Assembly: GCA_963576725.1 (NCBI GenBank)
Contig: OY755242.1
Span: forward strand, 29,438,725 to 29,502,724
From: Azorinus chamasolen
Taxonomy: Eukaryota; Mollusca; Bivalvia; Cardiida; Solecurtidae
Length of the DNA stretch: 64,000 nt
Reading direction: 5' to 3'
Of this stretch, positions 22,215-32,635 are shown one piece after another. The translations under genes and the position numbers were made by a program. Under the pieces are notes generated by a model. The model searched no databases and had not been told where the DNA came from. It saw nothing but the letters and a program-made list of their open reading frames with translations. Each line of letters begins with the position of its first letter. The first letter of the stretch is position 1.

Positions 22215-23016
22215 TGCCTAGTTTACATTTGCCTTGCGATGAGTTTACAGTGCACATAGACTTGTCATAAGGGCATTTCCATACGATCTCTGGACAGAGG
22301 CAGGCAGTAGACGTATGATTTTCGTACGGATTCCCAGGCGTCTCAGCCCTTCCGATTTGTCATAAAAAAGTTATATATATTTTCAAAAATCGCAAGCTCG
22401 CAGCCAGTAAACACGTAGTTACAGCCATCTTACGACCTCCGTATGGACATTGTATGGAGGCCGCACAGGGATTGTGCGGAAAACGACTGATATTGGGTGG
22501 ACATGTAGCAAAAGAAATCATATGGTCATCGCATGATCACGGCCGGGCTGCCGCTTGGTGTTCATGCAATACCCATGAAATCGCACGGTCATCCTGCGGC
22601 AGCCTCACAGCTACTGCGCAATGACCGTGCAACGATTTTGAGATTTCTAATGGCCCATATTTATCTGACATTTCCCATATTAATAGTTTGTCTAGCTATA
22701 GAAGATGGAACAACCCCACTGGTCTTCATATGGAACCCGCACAGGCTCCGTACGGGTTCCACATGGGATCAGTACAATTGCCTTATCCAAGCGGAGACAA
22801 GGTGGTAACTGCATGGAGATCACATGATCTCCGTACGGTCATCGCTCAGTAATCTTACGGATAAGCCCCAATCAGTATACACAAATAATCGTACGATGAT
22901 CTTGGACAATGTAAACCAAAATATCGCAGCCCTTAGACTTCTTCAATAAAAAAATATCGTAGGAAAATCGCAGACAAAGAAATCGTACAGCCTCTGTGGC
23001 AAATGTAAACTAGGCA
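22215..23016. mobile_element. Harbinger-type non-autonomous element
   Basis: Perfect 19-bp terminal inverted repeats, TGCCTAGTTTACATTTGCC and its complement, are flanked by TTA at 22212-22214 and 23017-23019. A 3-bp TWA duplication is typical of PIF/Harbinger. The 802-bp interior is richer in CG than its surroundings, with repeated CCGTACGG-type palindromes, and has no transposase. It lies in MYCBP2 intron 1. Confidence 0.85.
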
Positions 23017-23172
23017 TTAGTGATGGGAATTGGATAAAAATTTACTATTGATTATCATTTAATACTTTAAATTGATCTAGACTACTGTAACCGGATTTAT
23101 CTGTATACAGAGGTTTCATGGAAAACACTGCATTCAGCTGGTTCTTTTTTAACTCAGGTTCTATTATCTCTT

Positions 23173-23533
23173 CAGGGTTCTGGCAAGGATTGAAAATGTT
23201 TTAGACATGTGTCCCATTGACAGTTAGAAAGTAGGGACATTTTCAAAATCTGTGAGACACATAAAAGTGTGAAAATATTTTTTTACGCATTATTCATTGA
23301 GAAAATGCCATGTTTATGAATCTGTGGATCTATAACTGATTTCCTTAACATGTAAATATTTGCTCTTATCATATTCAGTTTGATTTTTATCTCAATCTGA
23401 TCTGTCTACTTTGGACTATTCTGGTAAGAACTGACCTTTTTTGAGGCATTTGTCCCAATGACAGTGAAAAAATGGGGACATTTCTTATTTTGAGGGGAAA
23501 ATGTCCCAATTTCTCACCCTCGCAAGAACCCTG
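23173..23533. mobile_element. 361-bp TIR element (CAGGGTTCT ends)
   Basis: CAGGGTTCTGGCAAGGATTG pairs imperfectly with CACCCTCGCAAGAACCCTG. Inside, GTCCCATTGACAGT...GGGACATTTTC is repeated in inverted form as GTCCCAATGACAGT...GGGACATTTC. No clear target duplication was found. The ends resemble hAT-type termini, but this is not certain. Confidence 0.65.
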
Positions 23534-24073
23534 TCTCAAGTCTTGAACAACTTGTGTGGAAAATAAAATGAATACCAGAGAACGTTTCAGGCTTATATTC
23601 TTGTTATTTAAATTCTTTATAGCTCTAAAGTTATTACCCAAACTGTTTCAAATTCTAATCTAATTTAGCAGACTAGGACATAGAGAGTGAAAGAGAAAGT
23701 GACAGAGTGATAGTAGAATTGTAGGAAAGATGGCCAGTTGGAGACAGAGAGAGGTAAAATGTACTTTGGTTCTCTACCAGACTGAGCAAAGATAGGCTGA
23801 GAGCAGCTCCTTTTACACTTTTCGTCGGCAAAGTTGCACGATGAAAGCATGCAATCATATACTAGTCTTGTCAGCAGACTGTATTAACAAATACATACAC
23901 GATCAGTTTACCTATAGCTCTAGAAATAATCATGTAATACAAATACACAATACACACAAGGGTAGTAGTTGTAAACCATGTATACAAAGCTATTGCTAAT
24001 TGTTTACTGTATTACAAGTAAAATAAATAAAAGGACACTGTGTATATTCTCATTTCTGTCACAAGGGGAATAG

Positions 24074-25487
24074 CAGGGTTCCCACGGACAGGGAAAAGTC
24101 AGGGAAAAAATTTTTTTTTTCAAAGTCAGGGAAAAGTCAGGGAATTTTTTAATTGGTCAGGGAAAATTGAAATTTGGCAAAAGTCAGGGAAAAGTCAGGG
24201 AAATTTGGAACCAAAGGATGAGGGCTGAGGAAATATGTCAAAAAGGAGAAAGAATGAAAATAAAAGGCTAAGGCAGTTTCTTCAATTTTGACTAAACCAA
24301 GCATCTTTATACATCTTTGATTAGCTTTGTATATTTCACATCCAAATTTTATGGTATATCTATCATGAAGTCTGTTAAAACAAAATCATTGGAGAGTTCT
24401 GGCACCTCTGCAAGACTCCAGCATCCGTTTTGACAGCAGTGCTAGAATAGGGCAGCAATGCTAGATATTGAACATTCTACTGTAGTGTCTTCACTTGTTA
24501 GGACATGCTGGGCAGCTGCTAGATATTGGACATTCTACTGTACTGTCTTCACATGTTAAGACAGGCTGGGCAGCAGTGCTAGATATTGGACATTCTACTG
24601 TACTGTCTTCACTTGTAAGGGCAGCAATATTTGGTCTGCTATTATGAAAACAGTGAAAATGCAGACCCTTTTCTGGCATCTACAGAGACCCGTTAAAAGG
24701 ACCTATTTTTCCCAATTTGGGAAAAACATCCCAAGTGATGCAAAATTTTGATTGAATTGCAAAACAAGAGGGCCTGAAAGGCCCTGATATCGCTCACCAG
24801 AAAATCAGAGGAGAAGATTTTCAAAGTTTTCACTATGTGTTTCTATAGAAAACCAGCCGTCCCTGGGGCGGGGCCAATTTTGACCCCATTTTAATAGCAT
24901 GCTATATCAGTGTCCTACACACTGTATGTACTATTTTAAAATTCAGCTTACACAGAAAAACTGAAAGATTGACCCTTTCCACCATAGATACACATTTTAT
25001 CACCTTAGAAAAATATCATAAATCTGAGTTTTTGCTTTAGTTTACTGCCAAAATATTTCTTAACTTTGCTTAAACATAAAGTTTTACTTAATTATATATT
25101 CATAGTAGACGGAGTCTCTAATAAAAATTCATGGAGGAAAGGGTTGAGAGAGGTAGAAAAGATTCAAGAGACTTTATACTTAGGGTGCATATTAGGACAT
25201 GTTTGGCATCATGCATGTTACATTCAATATTGAGCAATTAAAAATGAAAAAGTCAAAAACATTTTTTTTTTAAAATGATCAAAAAACGACTGCTATATAG
25301 TTGTCATAAAGAGAGAGGTGGTAAGGATTGGCTGATGGGGAGGACGGAGGCCAACATTTATTGATCATGCTCATTGATGACCAATTAAACTTCTGTTAAC
25401 ATGGGGTCAGGGAAAATTGAAATTCGGTCAGGGAAAAGTCAGTGAAAAGTCAGGGAATTTTATTTTTTCTGTTTTGTGGGAACCCTG
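24074..25487. mobile_element. 1.4-kb TIR element with GTCAGGGAAAA repeats
   Basis: Ends CAGGGTTCCCAC and GTGGGAACCCTG are inverted repeats, and AATAG stands on both sides (24069-24073 and 25488-25492), giving a 5-bp duplication. Subterminal blocks of AAAGTCAGGGAAAAGTCAGG occur near both ends. The interior holds a 70-bp tandem array, an R7 fragment (AACAAGAGGGCCTGAAAGGC at 24767) and a PB-like fragment ending GGAGGAAAGGGTTGA. No transposase was seen. Confidence 0.8.
24396..24625 (+). repeat. Tandem repeat of about 70 bp, three units
   Basis: AGCAGTGCTAGATATTGGAC, ATTCTACTGTACTGTCTTCA and CTTGT-GGACA-GCTGGGCAGC recur at 24450, 24515 and 24575. The array is internal to the TIR element at 24074-25487. 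Confidence 0.8.
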
Positions 25488-25534
25488 AATAGTGTAACAG
25501 GCCAGGTACAGGTACCAGGTGAAAAACAGTAAGC

Positions 25535-25612
25535 GGTCTGGATAGCTCAGTTGATAGGGCATGAGACTCTTAATCTTGAGGTCGTGGGTTTACACCCCAC
25601 GTTGGGGACCAA
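25535..25612 (+). pseudogene. tRNA-Lys(CUU)-like sequence
   Basis: GGATAGCTCAG D-arm, loop CTCTTAA with CTT at the anticodon position, and GTGGGTTTACACCCCAC as a perfect T-arm. The acceptor pairs only in its outer four bases (GGTC/GACC), and the D-loop and B-box differ from the standard ones, so it is probably tRNA-derived repeat rather than a working gene. Confidence 0.6.
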
Positions 25613-25640
25613 ATGTAATATGGTGATAAAGTTGTGACTT

Positions 25641-25707
25641 GATTGGGGCTTGAACCCAGGGCGTTTGGCTTACCATGCCAACACTCTACCAACTGAGCTA
25701 TCAAACC
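25641..25707 (-). pseudogene. tRNA-like sequence, Thr(GGU)-type anticodon loop
   Basis: On the minus strand: ATAGCTCAGTTGGTAGAG, anticodon stem TTGGC/GCCAA around ATGGTAA, and B-box GGTTCAAGCCC. It belongs to a directly repeated unit of about 145 bp (25613-25760 and 25878-26027), both copies starting ATGTAA and running to GGCTACACA or GCTACACA. Confidence 0.6.
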
Positions 25708-25907
25708 TTGCAGTCTAAAGCCTATCAACTGTTTCACCACAATCTGTACTCAGCTACACACACCCCCTCTACACAAGAATTCGTCCGGAATTCTTACTCG
25801 AAGAACGCTCCACAAGTTTCTTATTATTACAATTTGTTCATATAAATCACCTGCAGGTTATTTATGTTGGGCGCCAAATGTAACATTGTGAAAAAGTTGT
25901 GACTTGA

Positions 25908-25972
25908 CTTGGGCTTGAACCCAGGGCCTTTTGCTTACCATGCCAACACTCAACTGACTGAGCTGTCAAGCC
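25908..25972 (-). pseudogene. tRNA-like sequence, second copy of the 25641 unit
   Basis: Same minus-strand pattern (GACAGCTCAGTCAGTTGAG, GGCATGGTAAGC, GGTTCAAGCCC), with changes that weaken the D-arm. Its 3' flank ACTGTTTCACCA is shared with the first copy. Confidence 0.55.
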
Positions 25973-26028
25973 ACAAAGTCTAGAGCCTATCTACTGTTTC
26001 ACCAAAGTCTTTACCTGGCTACACAACT

Positions 26029-26171
26029 GTTACAGGACTGGTGAAAAACATGCAGCCAGATTGGGGCTTGAACCCGGGACCCCTCACTTACAGGGCGAGT
26101 GCTCTCCTGACTGAGCTATCCGGACCACTTACTGTTCTTCATGCAGCACCTGTACCCGGCCTGTTACACTA
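26029..26171 (-). mobile_element. 143-bp element with tRNA-Thr(UGU)-like core and inverted ends
   Basis: The core (26054-26125, minus strand) has GGATAGCTCAGTCAGGAGAG, anticodon stem CTCGC/GTGAG around CCTGTAA, and GGTTCAAGCCCC. The ends GTTACAGG and CCTGTTAC are inverted. The leader (GTAACAGGCC, GGTACAGGT, GAACAGTAAG) is also present, in the opposite orientation, at 25493-25534 ahead of the Lys-like sequence. Confidence 0.6.
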
Positions 26172-27097
26172 CTATTAACTAACTATTAGTTTTTAACAGT
26201 GATATTTTACATGGATATTGTGTGTTTAATTGTCATTAATACATGTATATATATACTCATTGTCTTTTTACATTTTTCATACTTAATATACTATCTGCTA
26301 TTTAAAGCAACATAGTTATTAATAAATTTACATTCAAATATTTGTTTAATTCCTCGTAGAAATTGTATGCTTAAAATGTCTCATAAATGTGTATTTTGTT
26401 AGTTATTGTTATCAGTCATTGCTGAATAAATGTTTTGATTATCAAAACTTTGAATTATTGTGACAATTATTGTTGTAAGATTCAAGAGAACGTAAGTTTT
26501 GATTTAAACTTTAATTTCCAAAAATAAAACCTTGAATTTTAATGAAATCAATAATACTGTGATACTGATCAGACACCTGCTGCAAACTAGCACACTTAAA
26601 AATGAACAATCCAAAAACAATTTCTTACTAATTATGATCTACTCTATACTTTGTATTATGCACAAACTTAGATAATAGAGATCCTATGCTACAAAAAAAA
26701 TCTGATAAATCTAACTTCTGCCACAAAATTTTATTCAAACAAAAACATTTAACAATCACACAAAAACCATTGATAGAGCGAATTTCACTATCAATGGTCG
26801 CTGACATAAGCATTAAGCACTTTCGTTTATAACTGATAATTGAGCCAACACTTCAAGGGAATGACTTGTGACATAAGTCACATTAAACAAGAGAATGTCT
26901 TATTGAATTTCCGATAATTTATGTCATGATACAATCTCACCTAAACAATTTTACCGCAGTACTTTATTTGTGTGCATATCTATTTAATTAAGAAGATGCC
27001 TATACTGATACAAAGTCAAGCATCTGTATACACAGGCACTAATGTTTTGATTGACTTTGGGTTTCATTCTGACTGGGGATATGATAAAAGCACACAA
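26172..27097. other. No feature recognised (MYCBP2 intron 1)
   Basis: AT-rich sequence with no repeat family, exon or RNA gene that I can support. Confidence 0.6.
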
Positions 27098-27101
27098 TTA
27101 A

Positions 27102-27365
27102 CCCTTTACTCCATAAATACGCCTTTCTACGTCTCTGTAAAAGTCATTAAATGAAACCATTGTGATAAATAGAGCATTTGCTCCTATAGGAGCAAATGCT
27201 TTATTTATCACAATGGTTTCAGAACTACAAAATTCTAAAATTTTCCTTTTCTCTAGTTAATGCTCCTTTTCGGTAGATTTATTCAAAGAGATTGGTTCTA
27301 AAAATAGACTATGAGGTAATGTGTTAAGATATTCACAACATCCTTTTATTCATGGAGTAAAGGTT
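27102..27365. mobile_element. PB-A MITE, full length with PB-C-like ends
   Basis: TTAA at 27098-27101 and 27366-27369. The left end CCCTTTACTCCATAAATACG and right end ATTCATGGAGTAAAGG are of PB-C type, yet the centre is the PB-A palindrome AATAGAGCATTTGCTCCTAT and complement. It looks like a recombinant of the two families. Confidence 0.85.
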
Positions 27366-28307
27366 AACCACACCCCTACTCTAGAGCATCTAACACTCTC
27401 TCTTCACCTTCATTGTCAGCAGTTTACTGTGATCCCATATGTGAGTGCTACTAAAATGTATTGCTGAAAAGCTAGTGTTTGTTCATACCTTGTTTTGAAG
27501 TGTTTGCATTCAGACAGTCATTTCCATTCTGATTATTCACTGATTATTCATATCATTGTTATAAGAATGAAGTCATGATGCAACTAAATAAGAGTTAGGT
27601 CAAATAAGAGCAGAATGTAATTCAGTTTAAGCCCTCAAATTGTCAAAGAACAATTCTGCACAGATAAGAATGCAAATTGTGAAGGCAACTCTCTTAATTA
27701 ACTTACCAATGATAGTAACTAAATGCCTTCATAACTCTACAGTCTCATAAGAAAATGTAAAAATCAAGGTTCTTTTGCACCAGCAAACTAATAATCTGAC
27801 CTTGGCTTTTGTCAGTTTGGTATTTAGCAAATGAGAATTGTAGTGTAGAAGCTAAAAGATGAGAATTACCATATTCAGTCTGATCAGTCATTTCATGGGT
27901 GGATGTCATCACACATATCAGAATGGCAGATTTCATGTTGCATAAAGGTTAAAACTTTCAATGTTTTATGAGTTCTGCTATAGCTAACCACAAGTCATTG
28001 CAAACATTGTAGATCCAGATCAACTGTTGTGTTAAAATGTTGAATCTGATCACTGTGATCAGGGTCTACACTATAATGCTTTTTGTCAGCACTTCATTGT
28101 GCCTGAAAAACAGTGTAGAGTCTGGGGTAGATGTCGCATTTTCAGTGCCGCTGCTGATCTGAGTCTACATTGTTTGCAATGTTGTGTGCATGGAAATCAG
28201 ATAATTAGAATCATATCTTAGAAACGACGGTCACAAGATGTGGTTTGGTGGGGGAAAAATGGGAAATACATGTACATTCTTTAAAATGCGATAACATGTT
28301 GTATTAA

Positions 28308-28527
28308 CCCTTTCCTCCATAAATACGCCTTTCTACGCCTCTGTAAAAGTCTCTTTTTAAAACCATTGTGATAAATAGAGCATTTGCTCCTAAGGAGCAA
28401 ATGCTCTATTTATCACAATGGTTTCAGAACTACAAAATTCTTAAAAAAAATCCTTTTCTCTAGTTAATGCTCCTTTTTTTAGTCGATTTATTCAAAGAGA
28501 TTGGATCTAAAAATAGCCTATGAGGAG
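28308..28527. mobile_element. PB-A MITE, full length
   Basis: TTAA at 28304-28307 and 28528-28531, left end CCCTTTCCTCCATAAATACG, palindrome centre TTGCTCCTAAGGAGCAA, then CTCTAGTTAATGCTCC and AATAGCCTATGAGGAG. Between 27370 and 28303 only a weak inverted GTAGATCCAGATCA / GATCAGGGTCTACA pair (28010-28075) was seen. Confidence 0.85.
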
Positions 28528-28713
28528 TTAAATACATACGGTATATGAAAATGTCTCATTAGTTTTGGTGGAGTTTGAGACATAGCCTCATTGATAAAAT
28601 TCTTTCATCATCATTGAGTGGCAAAACCATGACTACCTTTATGTCCTATTGCATAGATGGATGCTTTTTCAAATGGACAACATGTCCATTTAACCCTTTA
28701 CTCCATAGGTTAA

Positions 28714-28887
28714 CCCTTTCCTTCATACATAAGCTTTTTCATGCATTTACATACAGAATAGACCCAGATCAGGGTCTGTTCTATTTGCTACATTGTAATT
28801 GAATTTGATAGATCTGTTCCTATACTTTCTAAAATGGCTACAATGTTCCACCTTCCATATTTCGTTATAACTAGAACAGGGAAAGGG
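28714..28887. mobile_element. PB-B MITE with deleted centre
   Basis: TTAA at 28710-28713 and 28888-28891, ends CCCTTTCCTTCATACATAAG and GAACAGGGAAAGGG. The centre is reduced to GACCCAGATCAGGGTCTG. A second TTTAACCCTTTACTCCATAG lies immediately left (28689), a PB-C stub. Confidence 0.8.
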
Positions 28888-29496
28888 TTAAAGGGATGTT
28901 TGTTGTAAGCATTTATATTACCCGTGTTGAAAATAAAAAAAATCATTGACTGGTTTCTATTTGTAACCCTTCTCTTCATATAAATGCCTCTTCATGCTTT
29001 TTACAAAGATATGAATTTTAGGGAGTACTAGCAGGTAAAAAGTTATCTGTTTACAAAGATGTGAAAAGGAGTCACTATCGGGTAAAAAGTTATCATAAGA
29101 CTTTATAATGATATGCATATCAGTGTTTTACTACATGTACCGTATTTAATTTGTCTCTTGGCCAAACGTTGGAGGGCAGAAAAATCAAAGTTGTCTATTT
29201 GGGCAGCCACTACATGTATGAATAAGTTTGAAACAAATTGGAAATTGCAAACAGTGTATGTAGATCCTGATCAGAGGACTCCTCATAGCTCTGGTAGTCA
29301 TATGATCTGGATCTACACTGATTGTAAATGTCAGTTTCCTGCATGCAAAGGGTTAATCCTTTACCTCATTGATTCCTTTTAATGCCTTTGTAAACTGAGT
29401 AGACCCAGATCAGTCTCGTAAGGAGCTGTCTGATCAGTCTATTCTTTTTGCTAATGGATTTATATAGATATGATTTTAGTTTGATCAGTCTATTCT

Positions 29497-29868
29497 TTTT
29501 ATGCCCTCCAGATCAGATCTGTTTGTCAGTTTGTCTGTTTGTTTGTCAGCAACTTTAACAATGGTCATAACTTTTGAGCCAGTACAGATAGAGACTTGAT
29601 AATTGGCATGCATATGTATCTCATAAAGCCGCACATTTTTAGGGGTGACATGTCATGGTCAAGGTCATCCTTCAAGGTCGGAGGTAAAATATAAATATAC
29701 CCTAGGTCAAATCACTGACTTTGACATTGGCCATAACTTTTGAATCGGTAGAGATAGAGACTTGATATTTGCACATTTTGAGGGGTGACATGTCATGGTC
29801 AAGGTCATCCTTCAGGGTCAAAGGTCAAATTGGCTTTGGACATAGTGTTTCAGAAACATATCTTGTTG
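29497..29868 (+). repeat. R1 dispersed repeat, short copy
   Basis: TATGCCCTCCAGATCAGATC start, TTTGTCTGTTTGTTTGTCAG, two units with CATTGGCCATAACTTTTG and TGGTCAAGGTCATCCTTC, and the end GGACATAGTGTTTCAGAAAC. It interrupts a PB-C copy that begins near 29354. Confidence 0.85.
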
Positions 29869-29888
29869 CTAATGGATTTTTATCTAAC

Positions 29889-30458
29889 AGTTGTTCATTT
29901 CAATTTACTTTGTCACTGAATTTGAATCGAGATTTGTTTTCATTTCTTACCGGATTGAGATTAAATTTGTGTCATCGTTTTTCAAGAACTCTGTGTCCGA
30001 ATATCCCTTGAATCCATCTTTAAATAAAGATTTTGTGCATAAAAACGATGTTTTCCCATTGTAAACATGTTCATTTCAAATTACAAATGGCGGATGATTG
30101 ACGTCGAGTGGAATATTCGATTTTAACTAAGGGTAATTATAGCTCTTAAAAGTTGACGTCATGCACGAAATTACGTCATTTATTTCATATCAGTATGCAA
30201 TTCACCCCTGTTGAAAAATGATATGCTCCACTAGCCATACATACAGCGGCCATTTGCAAAGAAACAGCTGATCGAATTAGCATGTAGAAAATGCATTTTC
30301 GGCATTTTCTTCTTTGTTACTACATGGTATTGAGGGACATTTAGCATGGGAGTTCCTGAAAAACGAGTCAATAAAATGAAATAGATTTAAGGTCAGTCTG
30401 ACTCGAAATGAAAAAAATCTCCATTCAAATTCAGTGACAAATTAAATTGAAATGGACA
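29889..30458. mobile_element. 570-bp element with 40-bp inverted ends
   Basis: TTCATTTCAATTTACTTTGT-CACTGAATTTGAAT-GAGAT pairs with its complement at 30410-30458 with about three mismatches. Left and right PB-C fragments surround it. No coding region was seen and the class is unknown; no clear target duplication was identified. Confidence 0.75.
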
Positions 30459-30648
30459 GTAGATATGATTTTAGTTTCTGCCATCAAACATAAATTGGCT
30501 CATATTGCTGAAAGGCATACAAACTCAGAATATGTTGGCTGTGGGAGAACTATAGAATCAGATCAATATAAGTTCATAAGCAAACAGCAGATCCTGATCC
30601 TGAAAGAGCCATCTGATCTGTGTCTGCCCTATTTGCAAAGTTGTTTAA

Positions 30649-30866
30649 CCCTTTCCTCCATAGGCTATTTTAGACCCAACCTCTTTGAATGAATCTACCC
30701 AAAAGGAGCATTCACAAGAGAAAAGTAAAATTTTAGAATTTTGTAGTTTGAAACCATTGATAAATAGAGCATTTTCTCCTATAGGAGCAAATGCTCTATT
30801 TATCACAATGGTTTTAAGAAGTGGTTATTACAGAGGTGTAGAAAGGCGTATTTATGAAGGAAAGGG
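30649..30866. mobile_element. PB-A MITE, full length, inverted relative to 28308
   Basis: TTAA at 30645-30648 and 30867-30870. The outer order is reversed (AATAGCCTA-type arm first, GTAGAAAGGCGTATTTATGA arm last). Centre TTCTCCTATAGGAGCAAA; one left-arm dinucleotide (GTG) is lost. Confidence 0.88.
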
Positions 30867-30964
30867 TTAAAAGCATCTCTATCAGGTAAAGAGTTAAAAC
30901 ATGCATTTTGTATGATGTAAATGCAAGCATATTGCTGCACAGGTTACAGAGCTCAGAGCTACAG

Positions 30965-31150
30965 GTAACAGTGCATACTCAAATACTAAAATCATAATTT
31001 CTCCACCAAAACCTATGTTGTGACCACTCTTTAGAATCGTCTCTTCAAGACAATTCTAAAGAGTGGTCACAACATAGGTTTTGGTGGAGAAATAAAGAAG
31101 TTATACTTGAAAATATTTCAATTTATGCATCTTATCTGGAGCTCTGAGAG
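30965..31150. mobile_element. F palindrome, most intact copy
   Basis: AACCTATGTTGTGACCACTC-TTTAGAATCGTCTC is mirrored by GACAATTCTAAAGAGTGGTC-ACAACATAGGTT around TTCAA. Outer sequences (GAGCTCAGAGCT at 30948 and GAGCTCTGAGAGCT at 31139) also pair, so the full element may span about 30945-31155. Confidence 0.75.
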
Positions 31151-31436
31151 CTGTACATAAGAGGAATACTGATCTATCTAAATCTCTTATTATACGTCAC
31201 ACAATAAAGTTGCCCCGGGTATATTGTTTTTGAACAGTCCATCTGTCAGTCAGTCTGTGTATCCTAATACATTATTGCTCATCTAGTACTTTCATTTCTT
31301 GACCAGTTTTTCTCAAATTTGCTTTAAGAATTGACATGAATAAAAGCTTGGATGAGTTCGATTTTCAGAGGATTCTGTAATGAGGAACCTTACAATGTGG
31401 TGGCATGGGGTATGTGAGCTTGCTCACTAAAGTTCT

Positions 31437-31635
31437 TTAACACATTGTCCCCTAGTGACGCATTTTTGCGCCTCTATAAAATTCACATTTTGAAACCATT
31501 GTGATAAATAGAGCATTTGCTCCATAGGAGCAAATGCTCTTTTCACCACAATGGTTTCAAGACTGCACAATTCTAAAACTCTCCTTTTCTATAGTTAATG
31601 CTCCTTTTCTAAAAATAGCCTAGGAGAGCATGAGT
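31437..31635. mobile_element. PB-A MITE
   Basis: TTAACACATTGTCCCCTAGT start, GACGCATTTTTGCGCCTCTA, centre TTTGCTCCATAGGAGCAAA, then CTATAGTTAATGCTCC and AATAGCCTAGGAGAG. The right TTAA is lost. Confidence 0.8.
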
Positions 31636-31923
31636 TTATTTCTCAAGTAAACCTTGTCATAGTGGTACTCATTAGGATGAGGAGGACCCTCAAGATAAGG
31701 TTTGATTGAAAAATGTTATACAATGTATATTTTAATGTCTAGATTTCCAAAATACTCCTTATAATCTACAGCTTTAGCAGAGGACCTGGCAACCAAAACA
31801 ATCATAAGTGATGGAGTGATTTGCTGAAATGTACATGTAGTGTTGTAGAGTTCAGTGGTACCATATCAGTGATTCAGCCATATAGATCTGCAGACATGTA
31901 TAGCTAGACTATCGGTATTTTTA

Positions 31924-32129
31924 CAGTAAAACTTCTCTGAAATTACTACTCAATAAAAAAAGTCTTATTGTCATTTTGAAGACAGTTGGTAGCTTAGTGC
32001 AGGAAAAAAATGCTGAAATGAGCTCTCTGCATTACATTTGTCCTGTATCTATCAGCTTCCTGCCTTTTATGACAGTTGACTCGATGTGTACCGGTATTTA
32101 GATGCGATTGCTTAAATGAGGGTTTGCTG
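31924..32129. mobile_element. PG-D MITE, decayed inner stem
   Basis: TA at 31922-31923 and 32130-32131, ends CAGTAAAACTTCTCTGAAAT and TGAGGGTTTGCTG. The centre reads GAAATGAGCTCTCTGCATTA, so the core is changed. Confidence 0.75.
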
Positions 32130-32285
32130 TATTTTTATGAATCATATTCAAAGTGCTGATCATAGAGAATTTCATGTATTTTCACAAGTATCTACAGTGA
32201 CTGATGCTTTTGGAGATATTCCAGGTTGTTTTGTCATATAAATAGTGAAGACTCACAGCTGCTTTACATACAGTTTATATATATA

Positions 32286-32632
32286 CAGTAAAATCTGTCT
32301 ACAGCGACCACCCAAAATAACAATAGTTCTGGGATTTTTAACCCTTTCCTCCATCAATATGCCTTTCTACGCCTCTGTAAATATCACCTGTTGAAACCAT
32401 TGTTTCATCCTTTAGGAGTAAATGCTCTATTTATCACAATAGTTTTAAATTACAAAATTCTAAGATTTTCCTTTTCTCTAGTTAATGCTCCTTTTAGGTA
32501 GATTTATTCAAAGTGGTTGGATCTAAAAATAGCCTATGAGGGAATAGGTTAAGACAGGTGGTAGCTAATAATGCAAGACAAGTTTTGCAGAAAGGTCCTC
32601 TAGGAGCTTTCTGCGTTACTTTTGTCTTGCAT
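32286..32632. mobile_element. PG-D MITE split by PB-A and cut by PB-C
   Basis: Starts CAGTAAAATCTGTCTACAGC after TA. It is interrupted at TTAA (32338) by PB-A, resumes GACAGGTGGTAGCTAATAAT, has centre AAAGGTCCTCTAGGAGCTTT, and is truncated at TTGCATTAA where a PB-C copy begins. Confidence 0.8.
32342..32548. mobile_element. PB-A MITE nested in PG-D, with TTAA duplication
   Basis: TTAA at 32338-32341 and 32549-32552. Removing the element plus one TTAA rejoins the PG-D arm (GGGATTTTTAA|GACAGGTGG). The centre has lost one half (TTGTTTCATCCTTTAGGAGT). Confidence 0.88.
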
Positions 32633-32635
32633 TAA

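Noticed and set aside
22533..22808. 91-residue open frame in the Harbinger-type element
   Set aside because: It shows no DDE or Myb-like motif. It is probably chance in a CG-rich interior.
25535..26125. Functional tRNA genes
   Set aside because: D, anticodon and T arms are recognisable, but acceptor stems pair badly and the sequences sit in repeated units with shared flanks. tRNA-derived repeats fit better, though a covariance-model search could change this for the Lys-like one.
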